64,000 nucleotides of DNA from positions 1-64,000 of the forward strand of contig DATJQV010000004.1 in the NCBI GenBank assembly GCA_035505375.1, read 5' to 3'. The notes beneath the pieces were generated by a model. It was not told where the DNA came from. It did no database searches and was given only the letters and a program-made list of their open reading frames with translations. A program made the position numbers and the translations under genes. Shown one piece after another: positions 24,230-32,938 of the stretch; position 1 is the stretch's first letter, and the number at the start of each line of letters is the position of its first letter. The stretch comes from a bacterium (GTDB lineage: Bacteria > Hydrothermota > Tepidihabitantia > Tepidihabitantales > Tepidihabitantaceae).

Positions 24230-25204
24230 TTGCCGGCGGAGCTGAGTCGCGTTCTCAGGAACGCTCCCGCTGAACAGGTCGAAGGCTTGGTCCGCTTCGG
24301 CCCCCGTTATGCGTTGTCGGGCGACCGGCTGGCTATCGAATCCGGTTCGCTGGCCGGCACTACCCTGCGCATCGAGCGCCGCCTGTCGGACAGCAGAGCC
24401 GATTTCGCATTCTACGAGACAAGCACGGCGCACCATGCGTCGCGCGTCATGCGTAGTGAACCGATCGCCCACTGCCACTTTGACCGCGACCCGGAAACGG
24501 GAATGGAAACCCTCTGGGGCATCTTCGTGCGGGCCGAGTACCGGCACCGACGTCTGGCCACACTCTTTGTCCGGTCCACACTTCGTGAACTGATGACTTC
24601 GGGCGAACGTCACTGGTTCGCCGTCCGCAAGCTGATGCAGGTCGATTCTGAGGCCGGCCGCCGCGTGCCGCTCGGAGGTCGTGCATCGCCCGGCTCGGCC
24701 AGACCGCAAATCGAGAAGGCAGACATCGAATCCGCCAACCCCTTGCCGATTCAGCCGCCCCCGATCTCGCTTCACAACCTCGGCATCGGTCTGGTCGCAC
24801 TGCGGCTCGGGCTCAGGCCGGAACCTGATCTCGAGCGCCTGCTCGCCCCGGGTAACGTCAAAGCGGTGCAGGCGCTGCCGCCCACGCCCGAGAGTCCGCC
24901 CGGACTGCTCCTGCGGCTGGAAGTCCTGCCCGGGCTCCTGGTCGCGGCGTTGATCGACACCGACACCGGTCATCCTCTTTCTGACCGTCACGCGTACGAG
25001 CAGTTCGTCAACCCCCGGCACCTGCTTAGAGAGGCCCTGGCCGGCCGGGCAGTCATCGGCAACATCGACTACATCCTGCCGCGTGGCGCGATTGAGCCTT
25101 TTGCCGCACGACTGGCGAACAGCCCGGCTGAAATGGGGCAGATCACCGCTGCCCTCCGTCGCGGTGCGCGGTGTTGCCCGTCCGGGGCCGCCGAGGCCAA
25201 CTGA
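24230..25204 (+). CDS. Hypothetical protein with a GNAT-like segment (324 aa)
   Basis: Residues 85-125 read METLWGIFVRAEYRHRRLAT then LFVRSTLREL, the acetyl-CoA-binding motif A of GNAT acetyltransferases (V-x-x-x-x-R-x-x-x-x-A). Flanking regions are not recognised; the C-terminal half (about 180-310) is leucine/proline-rich. HHASRVMRSE (about 66-75) is encoded by ATGCGTC-type heptamers also found just before the gene (24203-24218). The start is TTG 24230 after CGAGGAGG. The next gene begins immediately after the stop, so the gene is operonic. The acetyltransferase role is tentative. Confidence 0.55.
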   Translation: MPAELSRVLRNAPAEQVEGLVRFGPRYALSGDRLAIESGSLAGTTLRIERRLSDSRADFAFYETSTAHHASRVMRSEPIAHCHFDRDPETGMETLWGIFVRAEYRHRRLATLFVRSTLRELMTSGERHWFAVRKLMQVDSEAGRRVPLGGRASPGSARPQIEKADIESANPLPIQPPPISLHNLGIGLVALRLGLRPEPDLERLLAPGNVKAVQALPPTPESPPGLLLRLEVLPGLLVAALIDTDTGHPLSDRHAYEQFVNPRHLLREALAGRAVIGNIDYILPRGAIEPFAARLANSPAEMGQITAALRRGARCCPSGAAEAN

Positions 25205-25867
25205 ATGCCGACGAAGCTCAGGCTCGAACTGAACCGGATGCTCGGAATATCGCTTGCGGCGCTCAGCCCGACGTACGGATGCGGTTCGATGCTGCGTAGC
25301 CTGCCGCGGTTCAGCTCCTCCGACCCCCTGCTCGACATCATGTCCAACTACGGTTACCAGAACGTGGCCGGCGACAAGGTGGCCCAGAGGCTGGTCGCGA
25401 ACCCGGGTCTGCTCAAACAGTTTCACGAAAACGCCTTCAGCAACAAACTGCCGCTCTCCGAGAACTACAAGAACGTCTATGGGCACCTCGATGTCTTCCT
25501 GGCGACCGACGCAGCGGTGAAGACTGCATGGTTTGTTGCCGACCCGCCCAACCGCGTCGCGCTTCTGAACTACGATCGCGACGCCGTGTCGTTCGGCCTC
25601 AAACCGCTCGGCGTGCTGCTGCTCGGCTCGACGGTCCGGCTTACCGCGGCCGGCTGGCAGAACCTGCACGATCTCCTGACCGACGAGTTCTTCAACATCC
25701 ATCCCGGAATCCAGCGGGTCGAGATCACAGGCGTGCTGGATGGAGTCCGCTGGCGGACCAATACCCTGAGCCTGGGCGTGACAATGCTGAACTTTCGCGA
25801 ACTGCCGGAGATCCAGACTGTGGTCGTGAAGACGCTTCTCACCAGGAGTCTGGACACAAAGAGCTGA
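25205..25867 (+). CDS. Hypothetical protein (220 aa)
   Basis: I do not recognise a domain. The N-terminus MPTKLRLELNRMLGISLAAL may be amphipathic; there is an Asn/Phe-rich middle (GYQNVAGDKV...FHENAFSNKL) and a C-terminal region with strands (VALLNYDRDAVSFGLKPLGVLLLG and VRWRTNTLSLGVTML). ATG 25205 follows the previous stop without a gap, and its stop overlaps the next ATG by one base. Translation coupling across these three genes suggests that they act together. Confidence 0.7.
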   Translation: MPTKLRLELNRMLGISLAALSPTYGCGSMLRSLPRFSSSDPLLDIMSNYGYQNVAGDKVAQRLVANPGLLKQFHENAFSNKLPLSENYKNVYGHLDVFLATDAAVKTAWFVADPPNRVALLNYDRDAVSFGLKPLGVLLLGSTVRLTAAGWQNLHDLLTDEFFNIHPGIQRVEITGVLDGVRWRTNTLSLGVTMLNFRELPEIQTVVVKTLLTRSLDTKS

Positions 25868-26418
25868 TGGCTGAGGACATTCACCACGTCATAACCGGCA
25901 CAATCTGGCCGAAGCTCAAGGACGACGTGCGCGACTTCCGCGTCTTCAGCCGCCACGACCTCGCCTGCGCCGCCTACTTCCACATCCGCCGGTTACTGCT
26001 CGTTCAGCCTGGCTGGTCCTGTCGTGCCACCCCTCCACTCAGCGCGAATGAGAGACGTCCGCCGCTGCCATGCCCTGATCTCGCCCTGTTCTCAGACCGG
26101 AAGCTGATGGCGCTGTTCCGATTCGAGTTCCACCTCACCCCGGGCATGGATGGGGGATTCCCGACATCGGTAATGAATGAGAGGATGACAGCTCTGCGTA
26201 AGACCGTTGAGAACACCGGACATTCGCCGCCGGACGCGAGCAGCGGCAAAGGCTACATGGTCGCCGTCCACGACACCAAGGAAGAATGGTTCTATCCTGA
26301 CCAGGCGGCATGGGAAAAGCAGTCGTGTTTCTGGCTGCCGGTCAATTCCCGAGGATTCGGCAACTACGCCGAGTGGCACCAGAAGTGGGAGAGGCTTGCC
26401 CGGCTCTCGAGTCGCTAG
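25867..26418 (+). CDS. Hypothetical protein (183 aa)
   Basis: It starts at ATG 25867, overlapping the upstream TGA by one base. An acidic N-terminus (MAEDIHHVITGTIWPKLKDD) leads into FRVFSRHDLACAAYFHIRRL, and there is a segment KLMALFRFEFHLTPGMDGGF. The WFYPDQAAWEKQSCFWLPV end contains several aromatics. No signal peptide or membrane span. I do not recognise the family; position in a coupled gene run suggests a shared role with 24230-25867. Confidence 0.7.
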   Translation: MAEDIHHVITGTIWPKLKDDVRDFRVFSRHDLACAAYFHIRRLLLVQPGWSCRATPPLSANERRPPLPCPDLALFSDRKLMALFRFEFHLTPGMDGGFPTSVMNERMTALRKTVENTGHSPPDASSGKGYMVAVHDTKEEWFYPDQAAWEKQSCFWLPVNSRGFGNYAEWHQKWERLARLSSR

Positions 26419-28189
26419 ACATCCGACTCTGCCAATCGTAGCGCGGCCCGGACCCGCAGCGGTCTTTTCCCTGCTGCTTGCTGCCTGTTGGACCATCGGC
26501 CTCGCGGGTATCCCGATCATGACCGTGGATCAGCTCAAGCCTGGCATGAAGGGCACCGGCCGTTCGGTCTTCTTCGGCACCGAAGTCAAGGAGTTCGGCG
26601 TCGAGGTAGTCGATGTCATGCACAAGGCCTGGCCGCGGGGCGACTTGATAATCTGCCGGCTATCCGGGCAGGGACTTGAAGAATCGGGAGTCGTCGCCGG
26701 CATGTCAGGCAGCCCGGTCTACATTGAAGGCAAGCTCATCGGAGCTGTCGCCTACGCGTGGGGCTTCGCCAAAGAGCCGCTCGCCGGGGTCACGCCGGCG
26801 GCCCAGATGCTGCGAATCTGGAATGAGCCTGACCGGTCAGGAGGCCAGGGTGGCTCACGCTCCGGTCGCCTGTCTGAAGGCATCGCGCCGACCGGTCTCT
26901 CGCCCCTCCCGCTGCCCGTAGCTCTGTCCGGATTCACGCCCGCACTGGCCGAACTCATCCAGCCAGCTTTCAGCAAGTTCGGCCTGACGCCGGTCGCCGC
27001 TGCCGGTGCTGCCTCGACTGGTGCTGCTGACACGTCCGGCCTGGTCCCGGGTGCGGCCGTCGGCATCGCCCTGATTGATGGAGATGTGCGTGTCGCCGCA
27101 ATGGGAACTCTCACCTGTCGCGAAGGTAAGCGAATCATCGCGTTCGGACACCCGATGCTGGGGGCCGGCAACATCCGTATGCCGATGGTCGGCGGCGTCA
27201 TTCATTCGGTCGTACCATCGGAAATGAGCTCGTTCAAGCTCTTCTCCCCCACCGCTCCGCTCGGCACCATTAACCAGGACCGGTTGGCCGGGATTGGCGG
27301 CAACATCGGTGCGGCTCCTGAGATGCTGCCGGTCACAGCCGTCATTTCCTCGCCTTCCGGCCTTGACACGTACAGATTTCGCATCGTCGAGCTTGAGGAC
27401 CTCGCCCCAACGCTCGCGGCAGCCGGGCTGACCGATGTGGTCTACCAGACCGAGGGAAACCTCGAGGAAATGACGCTGGCTTCACGGATGACGGTACGCC
27501 TGTCGCCTGCCGCCAATCGTCAATCGCAAATCCCCGCCGACTCGCTTGTCGTCGAGCACCGTTTCAGCGGCACGAACCCGGCCGAAGAGCTCTTCCGAAC
27601 TGCCCAAAGCGAACTCGGAGCCCTGTACAGCAACCGGTTTCTGCCGGCGCCGGTCGCATCGGTCGGATTCGACCTCCGCTTCACTCCGGGCCGGAACCTC
27701 GCGTACCTGCTCTCGGCTCGACCGGACCGGGTGCGCGTGCGCCCCGGCGATTCGGTCAACGTCACGCTGGGGCTGCGCGACTACCGCGGCAGCAATACCG
27801 AGGTAACCGTTGCCATCGGCGTGCCCGAACCCACGCCCGAGGGGAAGTTGAGAATCATCATCGCCCCTCGTGACTCGCTGTTTGCCTTTGAAGCCATGCG
27901 CGCCCCGGCAACGCTTGAACCTGGGTCTTTCGCCCGCCTTGTCGAATTGCTCTCGCAGACCGGCCGGGAAAACGAGCTGGTGGCGGCAGGCTTCATCACC
28001 GGACCGGGCCTGACACTAGCCGGAGAGGAGTTTCCCACGCCTCCGCCTTCACTGCGATCGGTACTGCTCAACCGCCAGGCCGACGAGCCGGTCACGGCGA
28101 CAAACGACAGTCCGGTAATCCGTCAGACGCTCCGCTTGGACCGCGTCATCTCCGGAGTGGTCAAGCTCGACCTGGAGGTCAAAAGGTGA
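26396..28189 (+). CDS. SpoIVB-type S55 serine peptidase, secreted (about 597 aa)
   Basis: Signature segments are IMTVDQLKPGMKGTGRSVFF, EFGVEVVDVM and GLEESGVVAGMSGSPVYIEG (Ser of GMSGSP is the nucleophile), then KRIIAFGHPMLGAGN. In Bacillus, SpoIVB is a sporulation signalling protease; outside Firmicutes such proteins are envelope proteases of unknown substrate. The hydrophobic stretch AAVFSLLLAACWTIGLAG just before this domain looks like a signal peptide, so translation must begin upstream of ATG 26519; TTG 26396 is the best candidate and overlaps the preceding gene by 23 bases. AANRQSQIP (near 375) is encoded by a heptamer array. Confidence 0.78.
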   Translation: MPGSRVARHPTLPIVARPGPAAVFSLLLAACWTIGLAGIPIMTVDQLKPGMKGTGRSVFFGTEVKEFGVEVVDVMHKAWPRGDLIICRLSGQGLEESGVVAGMSGSPVYIEGKLIGAVAYAWGFAKEPLAGVTPAAQMLRIWNEPDRSGGQGGSRSGRLSEGIAPTGLSPLPLPVALSGFTPALAELIQPAFSKFGLTPVAAAGAASTGAADTSGLVPGAAVGIALIDGDVRVAAMGTLTCREGKRIIAFGHPMLGAGNIRMPMVGGVIHSVVPSEMSSFKLFSPTAPLGTINQDRLAGIGGNIGAAPEMLPVTAVISSPSGLDTYRFRIVELEDLAPTLAAAGLTDVVYQTEGNLEEMTLASRMTVRLSPAANRQSQIPADSLVVEHRFSGTNPAEELFRTAQSELGALYSNRFLPAPVASVGFDLRFTPGRNLAYLLSARPDRVRVRPGDSVNVTLGLRDYRGSNTEVTVAIGVPEPTPEGKLRIIIAPRDSLFAFEAMRAPATLEPGSFARLVELLSQTGRENELVAAGFITGPGLTLAGEEFPTPPPSLRSVLLNRQADEPVTATNDSPVIRQTLRLDRVISGVVKLDLEVKR

Positions 28190-30318
28190 GAACACAAGTA
28201 CAAAGTCGCAAGGACAAAGGACAAGACAAGCTCCAAACGAAGCCGGGAAGGGTTCAGTTTCATCTCTCATCCTTCATCCTTTCCCCTTGCTTAGTCCTTT
28301 GTACTTTATCCTTTACACTTGCGTCGGTTTGGACCACTGACGGCACCGACAGCCTGCTTCAGCAACTCGACCGCATCGAATTCGAGAACGTGTCGATTCA
28401 CAGCCAGGGAACGGTGACGCTGGCACCAGCCCTGGCCAACCGGACGCTCGACAACGCGGCTGCGGTCTGGCAGACGGCCGCTGACCGCCGCGGGAATGTC
28501 TACGTGGCGACCGGCAACCAGGGACGCCTCTACCGCCTGCGTTCACCGTCCATCGTTAGTCGTTCATCGTTGCCCGAACTGGTGTACGATTCCGCGTCCG
28601 GAGAGATACTTGCCCTGACTTCAGACGCGTCCGGCACGGTCTACTTCGGCACCACGCCGGACGGCAACGTGTATCGTATCCGCCCGGGCGGCAAACCCGA
28701 GCATCTCTGTTCCACCGGTGAGAGCTATGTCTATTGCCTGCTGCCTGCGGGCGACCCCTCTGGATCAGTCTTCGCCGCTACCGGCCAGCACGGCAAGCTC
28801 CTGCGCATCACGCCCGATGGCAAGGCAACCGAGGTCTTTACAGCCAAACAAGGCAGTCTGACCGCATTGGCCTGGCTGATTCCCGGCAAGGAAATGCTGG
28901 TCGGGACTTCCCCTGACGGCACAGTCTACCGTCTCAGCTTCACCGCCGGCGCTGAGCGGCCGAGCGTCTCCGTACTGTACGACACACCGTTGAACGAAGT
29001 ACGGGCAATTGCTGCGGACGCAGCCGGCCGGGTCTACATCGGCGCGAACGCAGGGGGTGACGCAGACGCGGATTCAGCCCGTGCCGAAGTCTTCTTCATC
29101 GACAGGTTCGGCGTTCGCCGATGGTGCTGGCGCGCGCCCGATTCCACGGTGTTCGCCATCGCCCCCCTCTCGTCCTCAGGCGTGCTCGTGGCAACCGGCA
29201 ACAAGGCCATGGTCTACGAACTCGACACGCTCGGCCATGTCTCGGTCCGGTACCGGATGAAAGAAACTCAGGCGCTCTGCCTGTCTCCGGTGCCAGGCGG
29301 ACTATGGCTCGGAACCGGCAACCCGGGCAAGCTCTATGAGGCGGGCGCGGCTTACGCCGACTCGGGCCACCTCACTTCTGCACCGCACGACTGCGCCAAC
29401 CCGGCGCTGTTCGGCACGCTCTCCTTCCGCGCGAACGTCCCGGCCGGAACCGGGCTGACCTTCGAAACTCGGTCAGGTAACTCCGAGAAACCGGACTCGA
29501 CATGGAGCCAATGGACAGCGGCAGACCCTGGGATAAAGTCTCCGTCGCGTCGCTTCATTCAGTGGCGGAGCCGTTTCCGCACATCCTTCCCCAATCTCAC
29601 CCCCGAACTGCAGCGCGTGGATGTCTACTACCGCCCTGCCAACCTTGCGCCGGTCATCAAGAAGTTTGACGTTCCCGAGCCGTCACTGGAAGACGCGCGA
29701 AAGGGCTTGAACAAGCCGTCACGCCAAATCACATGGGAAGCTACCGACCCGGATTCCGACTCGCTCTCGTTCGAGCTCTGCTTCCGGCGAGAGCACGAAA
29801 CACAGTGGCAGCGGGTGGAGCATGACATTTCCGACAGCCGCTTCGACCTCGACACCCGGGCCCTGCCTGATGGCTGGTACGAACTCAAGCTCGTGGCCAG
29901 CGACAAGCCGACCGAACCAGCGGGCGCGGCCCTCACGACTGAGTACGTGAGTCGGCCCTTCCTTGTCGACAACACCGCTCCGACCGTGACCGGGCTGAGC
30001 ACCCAAGTCCTCTCTGCCGGCGACTCGTCAATCGCCAATCGCCAATCGCCAATCGCCAATTACAGACTCTGCCGCGTCAGCTTCTCCGCCCACGATTCCC
30101 TGTCCACGATTGCCGCGGCCCGGGTTTCGGTCAACGCCGGTGACTGGATAACGCTCGAGCCTGAGGACCACGTCTTCGACTCCGGCACAGAACGCTTCAA
30201 CGCCGACGTCTCTCTTCCGTCCTCCGTCATTGGTCTTCCGTCCTTTGTCGTAAGCGTCTGGGTTGCCGATGCCCAGCGAAACGTCGCCGCGGCACGCACG
30301 ATTGTGCGCGCCAAGTAA
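28186..30318 (+). CDS. Secreted beta-propeller protein with Ig-like domains (710 aa)
   Basis: GTG 28186 overlaps the previous stop by 4 bases. After the signal peptide, residues 60-400 are propeller blades (GNVYVATGNQGRLYRLR, GTVYFGTTPDGNVYRIR, VFAATGQHGKLLRITPDG), and residues 420-710 include Ig/Fn3-like domains (ITWEATDPDSDSLSFEL, WYELKLVASDKP). No sorting domain is present at the C-terminus. The first 47 residues, a basic region and hydrophobic core (SPCLVLCTLSFTLAS), are encoded by both arms of an AAGGACA-type inverted repeat. Two more repeat arrays run through 30028-30063 (IANRQSP units) and 30217-30253. Confidence 0.85.
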   Translation: MRTQVQSRKDKGQDKLQTKPGRVQFHLSSFILSPCLVLCTLSFTLASVWTTDGTDSLLQQLDRIEFENVSIHSQGTVTLAPALANRTLDNAAAVWQTAADRRGNVYVATGNQGRLYRLRSPSIVSRSSLPELVYDSASGEILALTSDASGTVYFGTTPDGNVYRIRPGGKPEHLCSTGESYVYCLLPAGDPSGSVFAATGQHGKLLRITPDGKATEVFTAKQGSLTALAWLIPGKEMLVGTSPDGTVYRLSFTAGAERPSVSVLYDTPLNEVRAIAADAAGRVYIGANAGGDADADSARAEVFFIDRFGVRRWCWRAPDSTVFAIAPLSSSGVLVATGNKAMVYELDTLGHVSVRYRMKETQALCLSPVPGGLWLGTGNPGKLYEAGAAYADSGHLTSAPHDCANPALFGTLSFRANVPAGTGLTFETRSGNSEKPDSTWSQWTAADPGIKSPSRRFIQWRSRFRTSFPNLTPELQRVDVYYRPANLAPVIKKFDVPEPSLEDARKGLNKPSRQITWEATDPDSDSLSFELCFRREHETQWQRVEHDISDSRFDLDTRALPDGWYELKLVASDKPTEPAGAALTTEYVSRPFLVDNTAPTVTGLSTQVLSAGDSSIANRQSPIANYRLCRVSFSAHDSLSTIAAARVSVNAGDWITLEPEDHVFDSGTERFNADVSLPSSVIGLPSFVVSVWVADAQRNVAAARTIVRAK
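28190..28326. repeat. AAGGACA inverted repeat that forms the 5-prime coding end
   Basis: The left arm (28192-28230) has units AAGTACA, AAGTCGC, AAGGACA, AAGGACA; the right arm (28264-28322) has CCTTCAT, CCTTTCC, CCTTGCT, TAGTCCT, TTGTACT, TTATCCT. Both are translated. Confidence 0.85.
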
Positions 30319-30321
30319 TCG

Positions 30322-30448
30322 CGCACAAGGACCAAGTAGTAAGGACAAAGGACTAATCAAAGCGGCAAGTCACAAGACGAACCCCGACTTCGTACTTTGT
30401 CATTCTCTGCGTTGCTTTGTCCTTAGTCCTTTGTCCTTGATACTTGCG
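30322..30448. repeat. AAGGACA inverted repeat between a stop and the archease start
   Basis: The left arm has AAGGACC, AAGTAGT, AAGGACA, AAGGACT; the right has CTTTGTC, CTTAGTC, CTTTGTC, CTTGATA, around a GC-rich loop. The element fills the whole gap: it begins 6 bases after one stop and ends 3 bases before the ATG at 30451. Confidence 0.88.
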
Positions 30449-30450
30449 CC

Positions 30451-30870
30451 ATGAAGGCGCCGTACCGTCTCCTCGAACACACCTCTGACGTCAAGGCCGA
30501 GATCTATGGCTCTGACCTTGCCGAGCTCTTCACCAACGCTGCCACCTGCCTCTTCGACCTGATTCTCGACCGAGACAAGGTGCGGGAGACCGTACGCCAG
30601 CCCGTATACCTCGAGACCGAGTCACTCTCTGAACTCTTCCTCGACTGGCTGCGCGAACTCCTGTTCCTCTTCTCCACGCGCTCTCTGGCAATCGCCCGCA
30701 TCGAAATCAACTCGGTCGAGCCAACTCATATCAGTGCCACCGTCTATGGTGAGGAATTCGACCGGGAACGCCACGGCCTCAAAGTCGAGGTCAAGACCCC
30801 GACCTACCATCAGTACAGGATAGACAAGACCGACGACGGCTACCGCGCCACCGTCATCCTCGACGTCTAG
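30451..30870 (+). CDS. Archease (139 aa)
   Basis: Archease activates the RtcB RNA ligase by promoting its guanylation and turnover. The sequence matches the small family throughout: YRLLEHTSDVKAEIYGSDL, LAELFTNAATCLFDLI, LETESLSELFLDWLRELLFL, and the C-terminal VKTPTYHQYRIDKTDDGYRA with VILDV (the acidic residues include metal ligands). Length is normal. No rtcB is in the window. No Shine-Dalgarno is seen because the upstream bases belong to a repeat; expression may depend on the gene upstream or on the repeat. Confidence 0.92.
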   Translation: MKAPYRLLEHTSDVKAEIYGSDLAELFTNAATCLFDLILDRDKVRETVRQPVYLETESLSELFLDWLRELLFLFSTRSLAIARIEINSVEPTHISATVYGEEFDRERHGLKVEVKTPTYHQYRIDKTDDGYRATVILDV

Positions 30871-30963
30871 GCGACTTACGGTCGTCTCGTCGGGAATGAA
30901 GGAATCCGCGTAATAATCTGTGTGATCTGCGGACAGATTCGGACCGGGGACCTGTCCTGGCGG

Positions 30964-32130
30964 CTACGTGCGCCGGTTCCAGATAGGCGAGATTGAACGG
31001 AGCCGGGCTACGACCTTCTCGAAGACCTCAATCGTGTAGTCGATCTCGGCCTCGGTGTTGCCCGGGCCGAGCGACATCCTGACCGGAGAATTGGCGAAGA
31101 GCGGAGGCACCCCGATTGCTTTCATCGTCGCCGACGGCTCGGCGCTCCCGGTCGAGCATGCCGACCCCGACGCAACCGCAATGCCCTCCATGTCTAGGTT
31201 CACAAGCAGGGCCTCGCCCTCGACGTAGCCCACACACACGTGACAGACGTTCGGCAGACGCCTGGTCGGATGGCCGTCCAGGATGAGCTTCGAAACCCGC
31301 GTGAGAATCGCCCGCTCCAACTTGTCCCGCAGCTTGCGCTCATGTTCGGCGTTCGTCTGCCACTCGGCGGCGAGGAGCTCGCAGGCCTTGCCCAGCCCGG
31401 CGATGCCGATGACGTTCTCGGTGCCGCCGCGGAGTCCCTTCTCCTGATGGCCACCGTGCACCAACGGGTGTATCTTCGTCCCTTCACGGATGTAAAGGGC
31501 GCCAACGCCTTTTGGGCCCTGCAGCTTGTGCCCGGAAATCGTCAGGAGGTCAACACCCAGCTCGTTCACGTCCACACGGATCTTGCCCGCGGCCGCGACC
31601 GCGTCGGTGTGACTCGTGACGCCGGCCTCACGGCAGATTCGGGCAATCTCTGCAACGGGCTCGATGGTCCCTATCTCATTGTTCGCAAGCATCACCGAGA
31701 CGAGCGCGGTCTCCCTGGTCAGGGCGCGCTTCACCTCGTCCGGGTCAACCAGACCGGACTTGTCCACCGGCAGATACGTCGCCCGGAACCCTAGCGACTC
31801 AAGGTACCGGCAGCTCTCCAATACCGCACTGTGCTCAATCGCGCTGCAGACAACGTGCTTCCCTCGATCCACCCGCGCGTAGGCGGTGCCCTTCACCGCC
31901 CAGTTGTCCGCCTCGGTTCCGCCACCGGTGAAGAATATCTCGTCCGGGCTCGCGCCAAGGAAGGCTGCGACCTGCTCTCTTGCCTCGGCCACCGGCTCGG
32001 CGCACTCCCGGCCGAAGCTGTGAATATTCGAGGGATTGCCGAACAGCTCGTGCAGGTACGGCTCCATCGCCGCGGCAACGCGCGGGTCAATCGGCGTCGT
32101 CGAATTGTTGTCGAGATAGACTCTGGTCAT
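30964..32130 (-). CDS. Cysteine desulfurase, NifS/IscS type (388 aa)
   Basis: A PLP enzyme that moves sulfur from cysteine to acceptors for Fe-S clusters and thio-cofactors. Seen are VYLDNNSTTPIDPRV, FTGGGTEADNWA, the PLP-binding Lys in ISGHKLQGPKGVGALY, GGTENVIGIAG and the active Cys in SGSACSTGSAEPS, typical of group I. The usual SHTDAVQAAGK reads SHTDAVAAAGK: the Gln that contacts PLP is Ala. No iscU or regulator is adjacent. ATG 32130 is 6 bases after the lspA stop, so both genes form an operon. Confidence 0.93.
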   Translation of the reverse strand: MTRVYLDNNSTTPIDPRVAAAMEPYLHELFGNPSNIHSFGRECAEPVAEAREQVAAFLGASPDEIFFTGGGTEADNWAVKGTAYARVDRGKHVVCSAIEHSAVLESCRYLESLGFRATYLPVDKSGLVDPDEVKRALTRETALVSVMLANNEIGTIEPVAEIARICREAGVTSHTDAVAAAGKIRVDVNELGVDLLTISGHKLQGPKGVGALYIREGTKIHPLVHGGHQEKGLRGGTENVIGIAGLGKACELLAAEWQTNAEHERKLRDKLERAILTRVSKLILDGHPTRRLPNVCHVCVGYVEGEALLVNLDMEGIAVASGSACSTGSAEPSATMKAIGVPPLFANSPVRMSLGPGNTEAEIDYTIEVFEKVVARLRSISPIWNRRT

Positions 32131-32136
32131 AGCTGG

Positions 32137-32694
32137 CTAGTCTCCCTCTGCCGTCGCAGCCGCGGTTATGGGTTCGGCCTCTGACCTTCTGGCCCCTGGC
32201 GCTCGGCCTAACAGCTCCTTGCCGACTAACATCACGACGCCGACAAGGACAAAGGCGTCGGCAAGGTTGAACACCGGCCACGGAACAATTGGAAAGCGCC
32301 CGAACAGGACAACCGGATGGCCGGGTATGTCGAAAAGCAGGAAGTCAATCACGTAGCTCAGCCCCACTCGATCAATCACGTTGCCGAGCGCGCCGCTCAG
32401 AACCAGGCCGAACGCGGTGGAAGACCAGATGTCATTCGCCCGGAGACCGTACCACGCTACAAGCCCCGCCGCCGACAGCGGCAGTACGAAGTACATGAAC
32501 GGCGGCCCGTAGTTCAGGCTGAACAGGCCTTGATGGTTCATCGCGTACGTGACCTTGAGCACGTTGCCGATGAGACGTAGCTCGCGCCCGTCGCTGAGCA
32601 CGCCACTGATGAACATCCCATGCACGATAAGCTTCGGAATCCGGTCGAGGACCAGACCGACAATCGCGGCCCAGATAAAGAAACGACGACTCAT
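32137..32694 (-). CDS. lspA: Lipoprotein signal peptidase II (185 aa)
   Basis: An inner-membrane aspartyl protease that removes signal peptides from lipoproteins, of which this window encodes at least three. The N-terminal helix (IWAAIVGLVLDRIPKLIV) carries the family Asp (DRxPK in place of DQxxK), the conserved NHQGLFSL segment follows, and the catalytic Asp pair is in GNVIDRVGLSYVIDFLLF and FNLADAFVLVG. There are four membrane helices. The C-terminal tail after VGKELLGRA is longer than usual. The promoter places transcription start at the ATG. Confidence 0.92.
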   Translation of the reverse strand: MSRRFFIWAAIVGLVLDRIPKLIVHGMFISGVLSDGRELRLIGNVLKVTYAMNHQGLFSLNYGPPFMYFVLPLSAAGLVAWYGLRANDIWSSTAFGLVLSGALGNVIDRVGLSYVIDFLLFDIPGHPVVLFGRFPIVPWPVFNLADAFVLVGVVMLVGKELLGRAPGARRSEAEPITAAATAEGD

Positions 32695-32700
32695 CAGGAA

Positions 32701-32728
32701 AGCGTAGCCCTGACTGCGCTGGTGTCAA
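32701..32728 (-). promoter_or_regulatory. Promoter of lspA and the desulfurase gene
   Basis: On the minus strand TTGACA (32728-32723), a 16-bp spacer and TACGCT (32706-32701); the -10 ends 6 bases before ATG 32694. No Shine-Dalgarno. Confidence 0.6.
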
Positions 32729-32735
32729 GCAACGG

Positions 32736-32870
32736 AAATGACCAAGTACCAGGTTCCAATGACCAATCAAGCCTCGATTCCGGAATGGTCTCGAACGCCC
32801 CGCCGTTCCTGCTTTGGGCATTTAATTATCATTGACGCTTGGCCATTGGTGCTTGGTCCGACGGCCCACC
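32736..32870. repeat. ATGACCA-type inverted heptamer array
   Basis: Left units AAATGACC, AAGTACC, AGGTTCC, AATGACC and right units GCTTGGCC, ATTGGTG, CTTGGTC surround GGAATGGTCTCGAACGCC-like sequence. It fills the divergent lspA-nnrE gap apart from the promoters. Confidence 0.7.
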
Positions 32871-32899
32871 GGACGTCTTCCATTGCGTCTTCCATTGCG

Positions 32900-32927
32900 T
32901 TGACACTCACCAGCCCGCTTCTATAAT
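32900..32927 (+). promoter_or_regulatory. Promoter of nnrE-nnrD
   Basis: TTGACA (32900-32905), a 16-bp spacer and a perfect TATAAT (32922-32927). ATG 32939 is 11 bases on, leaving a leader of only about 4 bases. Confidence 0.75.
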
Positions 32928-32938
32928 CACTAACCGCC

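Noticed and set aside
24209-25702. 497-codon minus-strand ORF
   Set aside because: Antisense to two coupled plus-strand genes with Shine-Dalgarno sites and exact start-stop junctions.
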